In this document: positions 54,190 to 63,642 of the stretch, piece after piece
Numbering within the stretch: the stretch's first letter is position 1
Layout of the letters: each line of letters starts with the position of its first letter
Assembly: GCA_965231865.1 (NCBI GenBank)
Contig: CBDDOJ010000002.1
Span: 992,001-1,056,000 of the forward strand
From: WTGA01 sp965231865
GTDB lineage: Bacteria > Pseudomonadota > Gammaproteobacteria > Arenicellales > Poriferihabitantaceae
DNA length: 64,000 nt
Direction of reading: 5' to 3'
The notes under the pieces: model-generated
Seen by the model: only the letters and a program-made list of their open reading frames with translations
The model's database searches: none
What the model was told of the DNA's origin: nothing
Made by a program: the position numbers and the translations under genes

Positions 54190-55386
54190 CTAGAGACTGC
54201 ATTCTCCTGCGTAACTGTCCTGGTGATTTTCGTAAACCGTGCTCACAATGCTGGTTGTCCAGTTTCCCTCCGCATCGGTGATCACTTCCCGCAGGTAGAA
54301 GTTTTGAATGGGCATGTGGTTTTTATTGTAGCTGTAGGACCCCCGAATGGATTCAAACTCCGCTTTTTCCATTGCGGCACGGAGGCCGTCCTGGTCATCC
54401 AGGTCACCTCCTGTGGCATTGACGGCGCTGTTGATCAGCATGATGGTGTCATAGGACTGCGCCGCATAGAACGAGGGGTAATTGCCATGTTTCGCTTTGA
54501 AATCGTCTACAAATCGTTTGTTCGCCGCATTGTCCAGATCCGGTGCCCAGAACATCGTGCTTTTTGAACCCAGAACGCCCTCGAGATTCCCGGCCTGGAG
54601 TTTGGGCAGGGAGAGGGAGTCCACGGTAAAGACCGTATACAGGGGAAGGGAGCCTTTCAACCCTGCCTGCTGGTATTGTTTCAGAAATGCGCCGCCGGCG
54701 CTTCCCGGATAGAAAACAAACAGGCCATCCGCCCCGGAAGCCTTGGCCTTGGCAAGCTCGGCAGAAAAATCCAGCTGCCGGTCCTTGCCCCATTTTGTCA
54801 GGTCCTTGCCGACGACATTCCCCTTGAAGGTGCGCTCCACACCCGCCACCATATTTTTCCCGGCGGCATAGTTCGGCGCGATGATATACACCGAGGCCAC
54901 ACCCTGTTCATTCAGGACTTCACCCATGGCCATTGGGGTCTGGTCATTTTGCCACGAGGTGGAAAAGAAATTCCGGTGACACCCTTTTCCCGCCAGTTGG
55001 GAGGGACCGGCATTGGAACTGATCAGGAATTTTCCCGAATCCAGAACAGATTTGCTGGATGCCAGGAGCACATGGGACCAGATAAAGCCGGCAACAAAGT
55101 CCACATCGTCCTTCTTGACCAGTTTATCCGTTTTCTGTTTGCCGATTTCCGGCTTGAATCCATCGTCTTCGAAAATGACTTCGATCTCTTTTCCTGCCAT
55201 CTTGCCACCAAGATGGCCGACGGCGAGATTCACCGCATTTCTCATGTCTTCACCAATTACGCTGGCAGGGGTCGTGAGCGTGGTGACAAATCCAATTTTG
55301 ACGCTGTCTGCGAAAACGGACAGTGGCAGCATGGTCAGGATGGCTATCAAGAGCCCTGCCTGGGGTGGTTGTATCTTCAGTTTCAT
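54190..55386 (-). CDS. Second branched-chain-type ABC transporter binding protein, LivK-like
   Basis: A 398-residue type I periplasmic binding protein with a Sec signal peptide (LLIAILTMLPLSVFA, then DSVKIG). Landmarks are IGFVTTLTTPASVIGEDMRN, VIFEDDGFKPEIGKQKTDKL, AGFIWSHVLLASSKSVLDSG and LFVFYPGSAGGAFLKQYQQA. AAGGAGA precedes the ATG. First gene of the leftward operon. The ligand is unknown; this branch includes transporters of amino acids, amides and aromatic acids. Confidence 0.9.
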   Translation of the reverse strand: MKLKIQPPQAGLLIAILTMLPLSVFADSVKIGFVTTLTTPASVIGEDMRNAVNLAVGHLGGKMAGKEIEVIFEDDGFKPEIGKQKTDKLVKKDDVDFVAGFIWSHVLLASSKSVLDSGKFLISSNAGPSQLAGKGCHRNFFSTSWQNDQTPMAMGEVLNEQGVASVYIIAPNYAAGKNMVAGVERTFKGNVVGKDLTKWGKDRQLDFSAELAKAKASGADGLFVFYPGSAGGAFLKQYQQAGLKGSLPLYTVFTVDSLSLPKLQAGNLEGVLGSKSTMFWAPDLDNAANKRFVDDFKAKHGNYPSFYAAQSYDTIMLINSAVNATGGDLDDQDGLRAAMEKAEFESIRGSYSYNKNHMPIQNFYLREVITDAEGNWTTSIVSTVYENHQDSYAGECSL

Positions 55387-55965
55387 TTCAATTCTCCTTA
55401 AATCAGGGTTGCTGTATTGTATCGGTCAGGTCGTTGTTTGGGTGAACAGGTTGCTGGGATTGGCCGATTATCCCGCGTTTATACCAAAATTACAGGCCAA
55501 TACAACAGATTTTATCGGGAGGCGTTCCGGAATATTTTGCCGGACCTGTATTCAGGCTGGATATCCAGCAGTCCCGTGGCCGGGATTGACGGAGTCGTTG
55601 ACCCGGGAAATGGCCATGCGCTGCTTCATCTCCCATCCGGAAAATCTCCGGTTGCCAGCCGGTTCAGAGTATTGTTTGCCCCTCAATGGGCCATCACAAC
55701 TCCGGACAGACCATTTGCCCGTAACCCCCTTCGAAGTTCGTGAAGCCAGGCCAAATGGAATGCAGTCCGTGGTGCATCCACCTGGAATATTTTGGCAGTT
55801 GCCCTGATAATCGATGGACATTATGCTGTACCCCTGTAATGGGTACTGGGTGAAGAACTTGAACAAAGAGATCTTCGAGGTCTGGCCATCGTTTCCGGAT
55901 TTGGCAGCGTGAATCCAGAATACCCATTTGAGAACAGAATTTTCCGAAAACCACTCTAACTGAAC
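55387..55965. other. 579-bp divergent intergenic region
   Basis: It separates livK (leftward) from the choline-kinase-like gene (rightward) and must hold both promoters. Open frames of 100-140 codons exist on both strands but show no motif, no ribosome binding site and no composition of a real gene. A small hairpin TCCGG-9 nt-CCGGA lies at 55526-55544. I see no gene or RNA element in it. Confidence 0.45.
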
Positions 55966-56853
55966 ATGCGCAATCACCAGGAAACCAGGATACGGGCCTT
56001 ACCGTGTTGGGAAAATGACATCGAAATATCGGTACTTTCAGGCGGAATGACCAATATGAACTACCGGATCCAGGATGGCGACCACTGCTACGTGGTCCGG
56101 CTGGGCAATGATGTGCCGGAACACCTGATTCTAAGAGAAAATGAAGGGGCTTCCTCCGAGGCCGCCGCCAGGTGTGGCTTCTCCCCGGACGTTGTGTACA
56201 GGGAGACGGGGATACTGGTTATCCGGTTTGTCGATGGAACGGTTCTGGGTGAAGAGGATGTCCGGGATCCGGAGACCCTGGTTCGATTGACCCGGTTGCT
56301 GAAGCGGTTCCATGGGGACATGCCGCGAACCCTGAAGGGTTATCCCATCCTGTTCTGGGTTTTCCAGGTGCTCCGCCACTACCAGAATATGCTGGAGCAG
56401 GGAAACAGTCATTACCAGGACAGGGTGCCGCAGCTGATGGACATTGCCGACAGGCTGGAGCAGGATGTGGGTCCGGTGAACCTGGTGTTCGGACACAATG
56501 ACCTGTTGCCGGCAAATTTCATCGACGATGGCAACAAAATCTGGCTCATTGATTTTGATTACGCGGGATTCAACAGCCCTTTGTTCGACCTGTCCAACCT
56601 GGCTTCCAACAGCCAGCTGGATGCAGGCGCGGAACAAAGGATGCTGGGCATGTATTTTGATGAGGAACCGGATGACCGGCTTTGGAAAAGCTACAACGCG
56701 ATGAAGTGCGCGTCGCTGCTGCGTGAGACCATGTGGTCCATGGTGTCGGAAATTTATTCTGGACTGGATTTTGATTACACCGGTTATACCCGGGAAAACA
56801 ACGACCGGTTTCGTCGGGCTTACCGGCTTTACAAACAGGAATTCGGGCCCTGA
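55966..56853 (+). CDS. Choline/ethanolamine kinase-like phosphotransferase
   Basis: A 295-residue protein-kinase-like phosphotransferase (APH/choline kinase fold). The N-lobe has LSGGMTNMNYRI and CYVVRLGND. The catalytic loop is VFGHNDLLPANFIDD and the metal-binding segment is WLIDFDYAGFNSPLFDLSNL. The HNDLLP.N and DFDYA sequence favours choline or ethanolamine kinase over aminoglycoside kinases. It lies between a Liv-type transporter and a class V aminotransferase. The substrate (choline, ethanolamine or another amino alcohol) is inferred. Confidence 0.82.
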   Translation: MRNHQETRIRALPCWENDIEISVLSGGMTNMNYRIQDGDHCYVVRLGNDVPEHLILRENEGASSEAAARCGFSPDVVYRETGILVIRFVDGTVLGEEDVRDPETLVRLTRLLKRFHGDMPRTLKGYPILFWVFQVLRHYQNMLEQGNSHYQDRVPQLMDIADRLEQDVGPVNLVFGHNDLLPANFIDDGNKIWLIDFDYAGFNSPLFDLSNLASNSQLDAGAEQRMLGMYFDEEPDDRLWKSYNAMKCASLLRETMWSMVSEIYSGLDFDYTGYTRENNDRFRRAYRLYKQEFGP

Positions 56854-56990
56854 TCAACCCGGTGGCAGAGGGATTCGCTGCAGAGGGGAGGAAGGCCGGT
56901 TGCCCACTGCGCACTGTGCAGGCACCCCCGGGGATCAGTGCCAGACTGCCCCGGCATCCACGCACCCGACGTTCATGACCGGCGTATCCT

Positions 56991-58118
56991 CTAGAAAATT
57001 TCCCCGATCACCCTGTCCAGATTGTCGGTGCTGCGCTGGATATCCCTCAGTTTGTCGAGACCAAACAGCCCGATTCGGAAGGTTCTGAAATCCTCGGGTT
57101 CGTCGCACATCAACGGCACCCCGGCGGCAATCTGCAGGCCCTGGGCTGCAAATTTCCGGCCGTTGTGGACATCCGGGTCGTCTGTGTAACTGACCACGAC
57201 TCCCGGAGCCTGGTATCCCGGGGCCGCGACGCTGTGGATTCCCCTTGCTGCCAACAGCTGCCGGACCCGGCTTCCAAGCTCTGCCTGGGCCTGCTTCCCG
57301 TTTTCAAACCCGAACTCCCGCATTTCATTCATGGCGTTCCTCAAACCCACCAGGGCATCGGTGGGCAGGGTGGCATGATAGGCATGTCCGCCATTTTCGT
57401 ATGCCTGCATGATCTGATGCCATTTCTTCAGGTCGCAGGAAAAGCTGGAGCTGGTTGTAGACTCCATGATCTGCGTGGCCCGTTCATTCAGCATGACCAG
57501 GCCGCTGCTTGGAGAGGCGCTCCAGCCTTTCTGTGGGGCACTGATCAGTATATCGACCCCGATGGCTTTCATGTCCACCCACATGGCCCCGGACGCGATG
57601 CAGTCCAGCACGAACAATCCTCCCGCTTTGTGGACGGCACTGGCGATGCGCTGCAGGTACTCATCGGGCAGAATCATGCCTGCGGAGGTTTCGACATGGG
57701 GGGCGAATACCAGGTCGGGGCGGAGTTTCCCGATGGTCTCCACCGCGGTTTCGATGGCTGCCGGTGCAAACGGCGCCTGGGGCTCGCCGGAAATCATCCG
57801 CGCCTTTAGAACGGTTTGTTCCGCGGGGATGCGGCCCATTTCAAAAATCTGGGTCCAGCGGTAACTGAAGAACCCGTTGCGCAGGACCATGCACTTCCTG
57901 CCGGCGGCAAACTGGCGGGCCACGGCCTCCATGCCATAGGTGCCACCTCCGGGGACCAGTACCGCGGTCTCGGCACGGTATACTTCCCGCAGGGTATCGG
58001 ATATGTCGGTCATGACCGTTTGGAAACTTCCGGACATATGGTTCAGGGACCGGTCGGTGAATACAACGGAATATTCGAGCAGTCCGGATGGATCGAGGTC
58101 GGGTAAAAGTGATGGCAT
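56991..58118 (-). CDS. Class V PLP-dependent aminotransferase (alanine-glyoxylate type)
   Basis: A 375-residue fold-type I aminotransferase. Lys197 in ISAPQKGWSASPSSG would bind PLP, Asp172 in LFVLDCIASG pairs with the ring nitrogen, and FAPHVETSAGM and GGGTYGMEAVARQFA contact cofactor and phosphate. The family includes alanine-, serine- and aminoethylphosphonate-dependent transaminases; the exact donor cannot be told. It follows pyruvate carboxylase on the same strand after 111 bp and converges with the kinase-like gene. Confidence 0.88.
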   Translation of the reverse strand: MPSLLPDLDPSGLLEYSVVFTDRSLNHMSGSFQTVMTDISDTLREVYRAETAVLVPGGGTYGMEAVARQFAAGRKCMVLRNGFFSYRWTQIFEMGRIPAEQTVLKARMISGEPQAPFAPAAIETAVETIGKLRPDLVFAPHVETSAGMILPDEYLQRIASAVHKAGGLFVLDCIASGAMWVDMKAIGVDILISAPQKGWSASPSSGLVMLNERATQIMESTTSSSFSCDLKKWHQIMQAYENGGHAYHATLPTDALVGLRNAMNEMREFGFENGKQAQAELGSRVRQLLAARGIHSVAAPGYQAPGVVVSYTDDPDVHNGRKFAAQGLQIAAGVPLMCDEPEDFRTFRIGLFGLDKLRDIQRSTDNLDRVIGEIF

Positions 58119-58143
58119 GGTGAGTTCTTCGTAAGTGGATTAG

Positions 58144-58165
58144 CGGGTCAGAAACGGGTCAGAAA
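58144..58165. repeat. 11-bp tandem duplication CGGGTCAGAAA
   Basis: CGGGTCAGAAA occurs at 58144-58154 and again at 58155-58165, in the gap between pyruvate carboxylase and the aminotransferase, 26 bp before the aminotransferase start. It is in the leader of that gene; no function is assigned. Confidence 0.8.
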
Positions 58166-58229
58166 TAAGGTTGGGAGGCCGGGTTGTCCCGGGTTTCAAG
58201 GCCAGGCCATTCGAACGGATTTGGACAGG

Positions 58230-61200
58230 CTATTCAAGGATGGCCAGGAGGTCCCCGGATTCCACCTGTATCCCCGGGGTAACGAGGAGTTCGGAAACCC
58301 TGCCGGCCTTTTCGAAATACAGGGTAGACTCCATTTTCATGGCTTCCAGGGTCATGGCAGCCTGCCCCTTCTTGACGATGTCCCCCGGAGAGACCACGAC
58401 GCTTACAATCATTCCCGGCATGGGAGCCGGCATATGACGGTTGTTCGATGGATCTGCCTTGCGGTGGGACACGGTGCTGGAAACCAGGCTCAGGTCGCTG
58501 ACCAGCACTTCCCTGGGTTGTCCGTTTACCTCGAAAAACGCGGTCCGCCTCCCATCCTGATGAGGGTCGCCCACCGTCTGGAACTTGATGATCAATGCCT
58601 GGCCAAATTCATCGTCCACGGTGATTTCCTCGCCGGGCTTCAGGCCATAGAAATAAACCGGGGTCGGCAGGTGGCTGGTGTCGTCGTATTCCATCTGATG
58701 CGCCAGGAGGTCCTCGAAAACGCTGGGATAAAGAATCCAGGAAAGAATGTCCCTGGTTTCAGGGTGTTCCAGTCCTTTTTCCTTCAGCGTGCCTTTTGCT
58801 TCAGAAAAATCCGCCGGGGGCAGGGTTTCCCCGGGCCGTTTGGACAGTGGTTTTTCCCCTCTGAGGATCCGGTCCCGGATGCGTTTGGGAAAGCCCTGAT
58901 GGGGTTTTCCCATGCGGCCGCTCATCAGGTCAACGACGGACTGGGGGAAGGCCAGCTCCCGGTCCCCGTCCCGCACCTGGTCTGCAGTCAAATCATTGGA
59001 AACCATGAACAGCGCCATGTCGCCCACGACCTTGGAGGTGGGCGTGACCTTGATGATGTCGCCAAACAACTGGTTCACCGACGCATAGGTTTCGCAGATT
59101 TCCACCCAGCGGTCCGCCAGGCCCAGTCCCCGGGCCTGTTCATACAGGTTGGTGTACTGCCCCCCCGGCATCTCGTGCTGGTAAAGGTCCGCAGAAGCCG
59201 GCAGTGTCTCACACTCAAACGGCACATAATACTCCCGTACCGAGCGCCAGTAGTCTGCAATCCGGTCCAGGTTTCCGGTATCCAGCCGGGTTGCGCGGGG
59301 GTTGAACTGCAAGGCGGCCACCACCGTGTTCAGGTTGGGTTGCGAGGTGCCGCCGGACAGGGGCGCCATGGCCGCATCGGCGATGTCGAGACCCACCTCG
59401 GCCGCATTGAAAATGGAAGCCGCCTGCAATCCGGAAGTATCGTGGGTATGGAAATGAATCGGAATATTCACCTCCTGTTTCATCGACTCGACCAGCAGCG
59501 TTGCGGCATCGGGCTTCAGCAATCCCGCCATGTCCTTGATGCACAGAATGTGTGCACCCATGTCCTCAAGTGTCCGGGCCTTGTCCAGGTAGTATTCCAG
59601 GGTGTATTTCTTGCGGCCGGGATCCAGGATATCCCCGCTGTAGCAAATGGTTGCTTCACAGATGCCCCCGTATTTGAGCACGCTGTCCATTGCCACGGCC
59701 ATATTCGGGATCCAGTTCAGGGCATCAAACACCCTGAAGATGTCCATCCCGGCATTCACCGACTCCCGGATAAATTCCCGGACAACATTATCCGGGTAAT
59801 TGATATACCCCACCACGCTGGAGGATCTCAGGAGCATCTGGAACAGGATATTCGGAACCAGTTCCCGCATCTCGTTCAACCGTTTCCAGGGGTCTTCCTT
59901 CAGAAAACGCATGGAAGTGTCGAAGGTGGCCCCGCCCCACATTTCCAGGGAAAACAGGTCGGGCGCCAGCCTGGAGTAGCTTTGGGCAATGTTGAGCATG
60001 TCGATGGTCCGCAACCTGGTTGCGAACAGCGATTGATGGGCATCGCGAAAGGTCGTATCCGTAATCAGCAGTCTTGTCTGACGGTGGATCCACTGTTGCA
60101 ATCCCTCTGCCCCCTCATCGAGAAAAATGTCCCGGGTCCCCTGGGGGATTTCCAAGGAATTGGGTTTCGGGATGGCCACCGGCGACCGCCTGGTTGCAAC
60201 GGGGCGGTCCTTCACCTCGTCATTCCCGTTCACAATGGTATTCGAGAGATAGGAAAGCAGCCTGGAGGTGCGGCTCGGAGACACCTTGAAATCCATCAGG
60301 CTGGGGGTGTTGTCGATAAACGCGGTGGTACACCGGCCATCCCGGAATGTCGGATGATCAATCAATCGCAAGAGAAACGGAATATTGGTCAGGACCCCTC
60401 TTACCCGAAACTCATTGAGTGCGCGGTCCATTCGCTTGATGGCGGCATCAAAGGTTCTGGCCCTTGCCGTGACCTTGACAAGAAGGGAGTCAAAGTACGG
60501 CACGACGATGGCGCCGGCAAAGGCGCTGCCCGCATCCAGCCGGATCCCGAAACCACTGGAGGACCGGTATTGTGTCAGCCGTCCATAGTCCGGCATGAAA
60601 TTGTTGGTGGGGTCTTCGGTGGTAATCCGGCACTGTATGGCAAATCCATGGGTCTTGACGACCTCCTGGCCGGGCAGGTCGATTTCATAGCTGCCAAGAG
60701 GATATCCCTGTGCAACCAGGATTTGTGACCGGACGATGTCAATGCCGGTCACTTCTTCGGTGACGGTGTGTTCCACCTGGATTCTTGGATTGACCTCGAT
60801 GAAGTAAAACCGGTCGGTGTCGTCGTCGAGGAGGAACTCCACCGTTCCGGCATTCTGGTAGTCGGCGGACCGGGCCACCTTGCACGCCGCCTCACAGATT
60901 TCCGTCCGGAGTTCCGGGTCAAAAGTGGGGGCGGGGGCAATTTCCACTACTTTCTGGTAGCGGCGCTGAACGGAACAGTCCCTTTCGTACAGATGAATCA
61001 GGTTTCCGTGCTGATCCCCCAGTATCTGGACTTCGATATGCCGGGCATTGGTGATCAGTTTTTCAATAAAAACATCGGTGCTGCCGAATGCAGAGAGGGA
61101 TTCACGCTGGGAGGCGTGAAAGGCCGCCTCAAAGGAGGAGGAATCCCTGACCATCCGCATCCCTCTGCCGCCGCCGCCGTGGGCGGCTTTGAGCATGATG

Positions 61201-61673
61201 GGGTATCCGGTTTCAGCGGCCAGGGCATGGCCATCTTCCAGGTTTCGGATGGCGCGATTGGCGCCACCGAGGACGGGGATGCCGACCCCTTCGGCAATCG
61301 CCCTTGCCGAGGTTTTGTCTCCCAGTGCTTTCAGGGTGTCCGTGGACGGTCCAATAAAAACAATGCCTTCCCGGCGGCACTGACTGGCAAAGTCCGGGTT
61401 TTCGGCCAGAAACCCGTAGCCGGGATGAATGGCATCGATCTCCTTTTCTTTCGCGAGCCGGATAATCTTGTCGATGCTGAGGTAATTCTTGATCGGTTCC
61501 CCCGGTTCCCCCACCTGGTAGGCTTCATCCGCCTGGAATCGATGCAATGCATAGCGATCCTCAAAACTGTAAATCGCCACGGGAGTAATCCCCAGTTCCC
61601 GGGCACTGCGGAATACCCGGATCGCAATTTCTCCACGATTAACGACCAGCAGCCGTTTGATTGGAAAAGTCAA
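58230..61673 (-). CDS. pyc: Pyruvate carboxylase, single-chain
   Basis: A 1147-residue biotin enzyme making oxaloacetate from pyruvate, bicarbonate and ATP. Biotin carboxylase covers about 1-455 (VVNRGEIAIRVFRSARELGI, MLKAAHGGGGRGMRMV, FIEVNPRIQVEHTVTEEVTG). Carboxyltransferase covers about 535-810 (DTTFRDAHQSLFATRLRT, EMWGGATFDTSMRFL, IHFHTHDTSGL). After the PYC/OADA domain a C-terminal biotinyl domain follows with Lys in LEAMKMES. All catalytic sections are intact. The start is a TTG at 61673 with GGA upstream. It begins 23 bp after the DsrC-like gene on the same strand, so the two are probably co-transcribed. Confidence 0.95.
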   Translation of the reverse strand: MTFPIKRLLVVNRGEIAIRVFRSARELGITPVAIYSFEDRYALHRFQADEAYQVGEPGEPIKNYLSIDKIIRLAKEKEIDAIHPGYGFLAENPDFASQCRREGIVFIGPSTDTLKALGDKTSARAIAEGVGIPVLGGANRAIRNLEDGHALAAETGYPIMLKAAHGGGGRGMRMVRDSSSFEAAFHASQRESLSAFGSTDVFIEKLITNARHIEVQILGDQHGNLIHLYERDCSVQRRYQKVVEIAPAPTFDPELRTEICEAACKVARSADYQNAGTVEFLLDDDTDRFYFIEVNPRIQVEHTVTEEVTGIDIVRSQILVAQGYPLGSYEIDLPGQEVVKTHGFAIQCRITTEDPTNNFMPDYGRLTQYRSSSGFGIRLDAGSAFAGAIVVPYFDSLLVKVTARARTFDAAIKRMDRALNEFRVRGVLTNIPFLLRLIDHPTFRDGRCTTAFIDNTPSLMDFKVSPSRTSRLLSYLSNTIVNGNDEVKDRPVATRRSPVAIPKPNSLEIPQGTRDIFLDEGAEGLQQWIHRQTRLLITDTTFRDAHQSLFATRLRTIDMLNIAQSYSRLAPDLFSLEMWGGATFDTSMRFLKEDPWKRLNEMRELVPNILFQMLLRSSSVVGYINYPDNVVREFIRESVNAGMDIFRVFDALNWIPNMAVAMDSVLKYGGICEATICYSGDILDPGRKKYTLEYYLDKARTLEDMGAHILCIKDMAGLLKPDAATLLVESMKQEVNIPIHFHTHDTSGLQAASIFNAAEVGLDIADAAMAPLSGGTSQPNLNTVVAALQFNPRATRLDTGNLDRIADYWRSVREYYVPFECETLPASADLYQHEMPGGQYTNLYEQARGLGLADRWVEICETYASVNQLFGDIIKVTPTSKVVGDMALFMVSNDLTADQVRDGDRELAFPQSVVDLMSGRMGKPHQGFPKRIRDRILRGEKPLSKRPGETLPPADFSEAKGTLKEKGLEHPETRDILSWILYPSVFEDLLAHQMEYDDTSHLPTPVYFYGLKPGEEITVDDEFGQALIIKFQTVGDPHQDGRRTAFFEVNGQPREVLVSDLSLVSSTVSHRKADPSNNRHMPAPMPGMIVSVVVSPGDIVKKGQAAMTLEAMKMESTLYFEKAGRVSELLVTPGIQVESGDLLAILE

Positions 61674-61696
61674 GGTTCAATCCAGGGGTGCGGGGG

Positions 61697-62026
61697 TTAT
61701 TGTACGCTGCCAAAACCGTAGTCCACGGACCCGGCAGGGGGCTGGATGCCTGCGAACCGGCAACCCTGGGCAACGGGTCCGCCGGGCAGGAGCCGGTAAA
61801 GGTATTTCATCCCCCCCTTGTGATGAAATTTTTCGTTCAGGGCATCAAGAAGCTCCCTGACATTGATGTCATGATGGTCGTGGTTCGCGACATAAAGCTG
61901 GATGGCCTGGATAATTTCCAGATGATCTTCCACCAGTTCAATCTCTTCACTGCGTGCAATGCTTTTTGCCGCCTCAAGGGACCAGTCCAACGGGGCATTG
62001 GGAAATGGGTCATCCGCAATATTCAT
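61697..62026 (-). CDS. DsrC/TusE-family sulfur-carrier-like protein lacking the terminal cysteine
   Basis: A 109-residue protein with the DsrC/TusE/DsvC fold: DWSLEAAKSIARSEEIEL, VRELLDALNEKF, KYLYRLLPGGPVAQGCRFAG. The family has two conserved cysteines: CysB (here Cys89) and CysA eleven residues later near the C-terminus. Here that position is Ser100, and eight residues follow (VDYGFGSVQ region). TusE keeps CysA and DsrC keeps both, so a form with only CysB is unusual. AAGGA precedes the ATG by 7 nt. It lies 23 bp upstream of pyc on the same strand. The function is not known; persulfide relay as in TusE is doubtful without CysA. Confidence 0.8.
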   Translation of the reverse strand: MNIADDPFPNAPLDWSLEAAKSIARSEEIELVEDHLEIIQAIQLYVANHDHHDINVRELLDALNEKFHHKGGMKYLYRLLPGGPVAQGCRFAGIQPPAGSVDYGFGSVQ

Positions 62027-62285
62027 GTGATTTTCCTTGTATATTTCCAGCAGGGTTGAGGGCAAAGGAGTAAGAATACCACATTGTCATCCCGACCTGA
62101 GCCAGTGCATTTTTCTGGGTTCGGAGCGGTTGCGGTAGAATAATGCGGGGGTGTTGGCAATGCCCATATCCCGGTATGCATATCTCCACAAGCATACCGC
62201 ATAAATGTTGTGTATCCGGCACCAATCGGGTACAACCTGAACGGGAAAGCATAAAATATTTATCTGGAGAATTCCCTTATTTACC

Positions 62286-62489
62286 ATGTATTACGAAACG
62301 ATTGATCAACTGGAAAAAATGGGCGCAGACCGGGAGTACATCCAGGGCTGGATTGGCGGCTACCTCGGCAACCCGCTGCGGGAAGAACAGCGTTTGACGG
62401 AAGCCTACCAAGCGGGGTATGAAGACGGTGGCAACCGGGACACCGCCAATGCCCCGAAGTTCCAGGCAGACGGTGTGGGCCAGGCCTGA
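62286..62489 (+). CDS. Small acidic protein of unknown function
   Basis: A 67-residue protein beginning MYYETIDQLEKMGADREYIQ, followed by GWIGGYLGNPLREEQR and AYQAGYEDGGNRD. The regular composition and the Gly/Tyr pattern suggest a real conserved small protein rather than a chance frame. GGAGA lies 15 nt before the ATG, rather far. It is divergent from the DsrC-like gene. I do not recognise the family. Confidence 0.6.
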   Translation: MYYETIDQLEKMGADREYIQGWIGGYLGNPLREEQRLTEAYQAGYEDGGNRDTANAPKFQADGVGQA

Positions 62490-62624
62490 CCTGCCCTGCC
62501 CGGGACAGTCAACCCGTCGTTGCCGACACCTGTTGTAGGGTGCAGGTCATGTTCCCCGGCCAGCGGGTTTTCGGAAGAGGGCTGTTTCCATGACGAAGCG
62601 GCGGAAAAGGGGCACTCCTTTCGA

Positions 62625-63203
62625 TCATGAAGCCTTTGGGCTGACCGGTTGTTCGAGGGGAACCAGTAATTTCCGGGCACTTTTCAACAGGAGTTCAGCC
62701 GCTTCCGGTGCGTCGATGTCAATCACCTGCTGCACGACCCATTTGTTTTGCTGGGACATTCCCATTATTTCCTGGATGGTGTTTCCGAGCAACCGCCTGG
62801 CCGAGTAGCCAGGCAATCCCTCCTCGAACGCTCCTTTTGAATAGCTCGCAAATCGCCGGTTCGCGAGCGCGATAAAATCCGTCTGGTAATTGCCCGGTCC
62901 GAGCACTTCTTCCGTATTCCTCTGGTAGTGGCGGGCAACCTGGTGAACCAGGCGGGGCAGAACTTCCAGGCGCTGGTTTTCACCAAGCCGATCATAGGCC
63001 AGCCGGTCCGTGGCATGACAAAGGTAAATGAGGTACTCCCGGATGACACCCACCCGCTGTTCGTCGGAGTCATACTCAAATTCCTCCTGGTGCAGGTTCT
63101 TGCAATAGGACAGTCCGATTTGCCAGATGATGTAGGCTACTGCCGAGGCCTGGTCCTCCACTGACCGGGGCCGGTCCGTCCGCCATTTGTCGCGAATACG
63201 CAT
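62625..63203 (-). CDS. Unrecognised 192-residue soluble protein
   Basis: A charged helical-looking protein: VEDQASAVAYIIWQIGLSYC, EEFEYDSDEQRVGVIREYLI, YLCHATDRLAYDRL, RRFASYSKGAFEEGLPGYSA and NTIQEIMGMSQQNKWVVQQV. No signal peptide, membrane segment or known catalytic motif was seen. It follows the 67-residue gene at 63258 by 54 bp on the same strand, so the two form a small operon. Confidence 0.7.
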   Translation of the reverse strand: MRIRDKWRTDRPRSVEDQASAVAYIIWQIGLSYCKNLHQEEFEYDSDEQRVGVIREYLIYLCHATDRLAYDRLGENQRLEVLPRLVHQVARHYQRNTEEVLGPGNYQTDFIALANRRFASYSKGAFEEGLPGYSARRLLGNTIQEIMGMSQQNKWVVQQVIDIDAPEAAELLLKSARKLLVPLEQPVSPKAS

Positions 63204-63257
63204 CCCGGAAAATCCGGATTTCCGGGATTTCAGGGGCCGGATTCCGTCCGTTCAGGG

Positions 63258-63461
63258 TCAGCGGCTGGAACCCTTGTCTTCATGGGCCAGTTCCACCAGG
63301 CGATTGGCTTTTTCTGCGTAGATTTCCCGATAATTGTACAGGGGATGGTCCTCGTTTCCGAGCCAGTATTCTTCCTGGTCCACCCCATGCCTGCGCTCGT
63401 GTTCGATAAACCTGCGCTGCATTTCCAGCATTTCAGCAATCAGTTTTTGTTTTTCACCCAT
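63258..63461 (-). CDS. Small coiled-coil-like protein of unknown function
   Basis: A 67-residue protein, MGEKQKLIAEMLEMQRRFIE then HERRHGVDQEEYWLG, highly charged and probably helical. It has a GGGAA box before the ATG. Upstream partner of the 192-residue gene. No family was recognised. Confidence 0.65.
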   Translation of the reverse strand: MGEKQKLIAEMLEMQRRFIEHERRHGVDQEEYWLGNEDHPLYNYREIYAEKANRLVELAHEDKGSSR

Positions 63462-63642
63462 GGAAAATTCCCTGCCGTATCAGTCATGGAAATTCTAGCA
63501 TTCTCATCCCGCATTCCCGATATCTCGATAGGGGTATGATTTGCCACCCTGTCCCGTGCACCGCCACCGTATGGTCGATGGAAACAGCCCGCCTTTCGAT
63601 GTGGGTCACGGCCAGGGAAATGTTCTGGGTGCGAATTGGTCC

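Noticed and set aside
55417..55977. Open frames of 108-264 codons in the livK / choline-kinase-like gap
   Set aside because: No ribosome binding site, no motif and no consistent codon use; both strands are equally open, as expected from composition.
58221..60728. An 835-codon open frame on the plus strand opposite pyruvate carboxylase
   Set aside because: It is exactly antisense to a complete pyc gene and arises from GC-rich codon use; the translation has no protein-like domains and no ribosome binding site.
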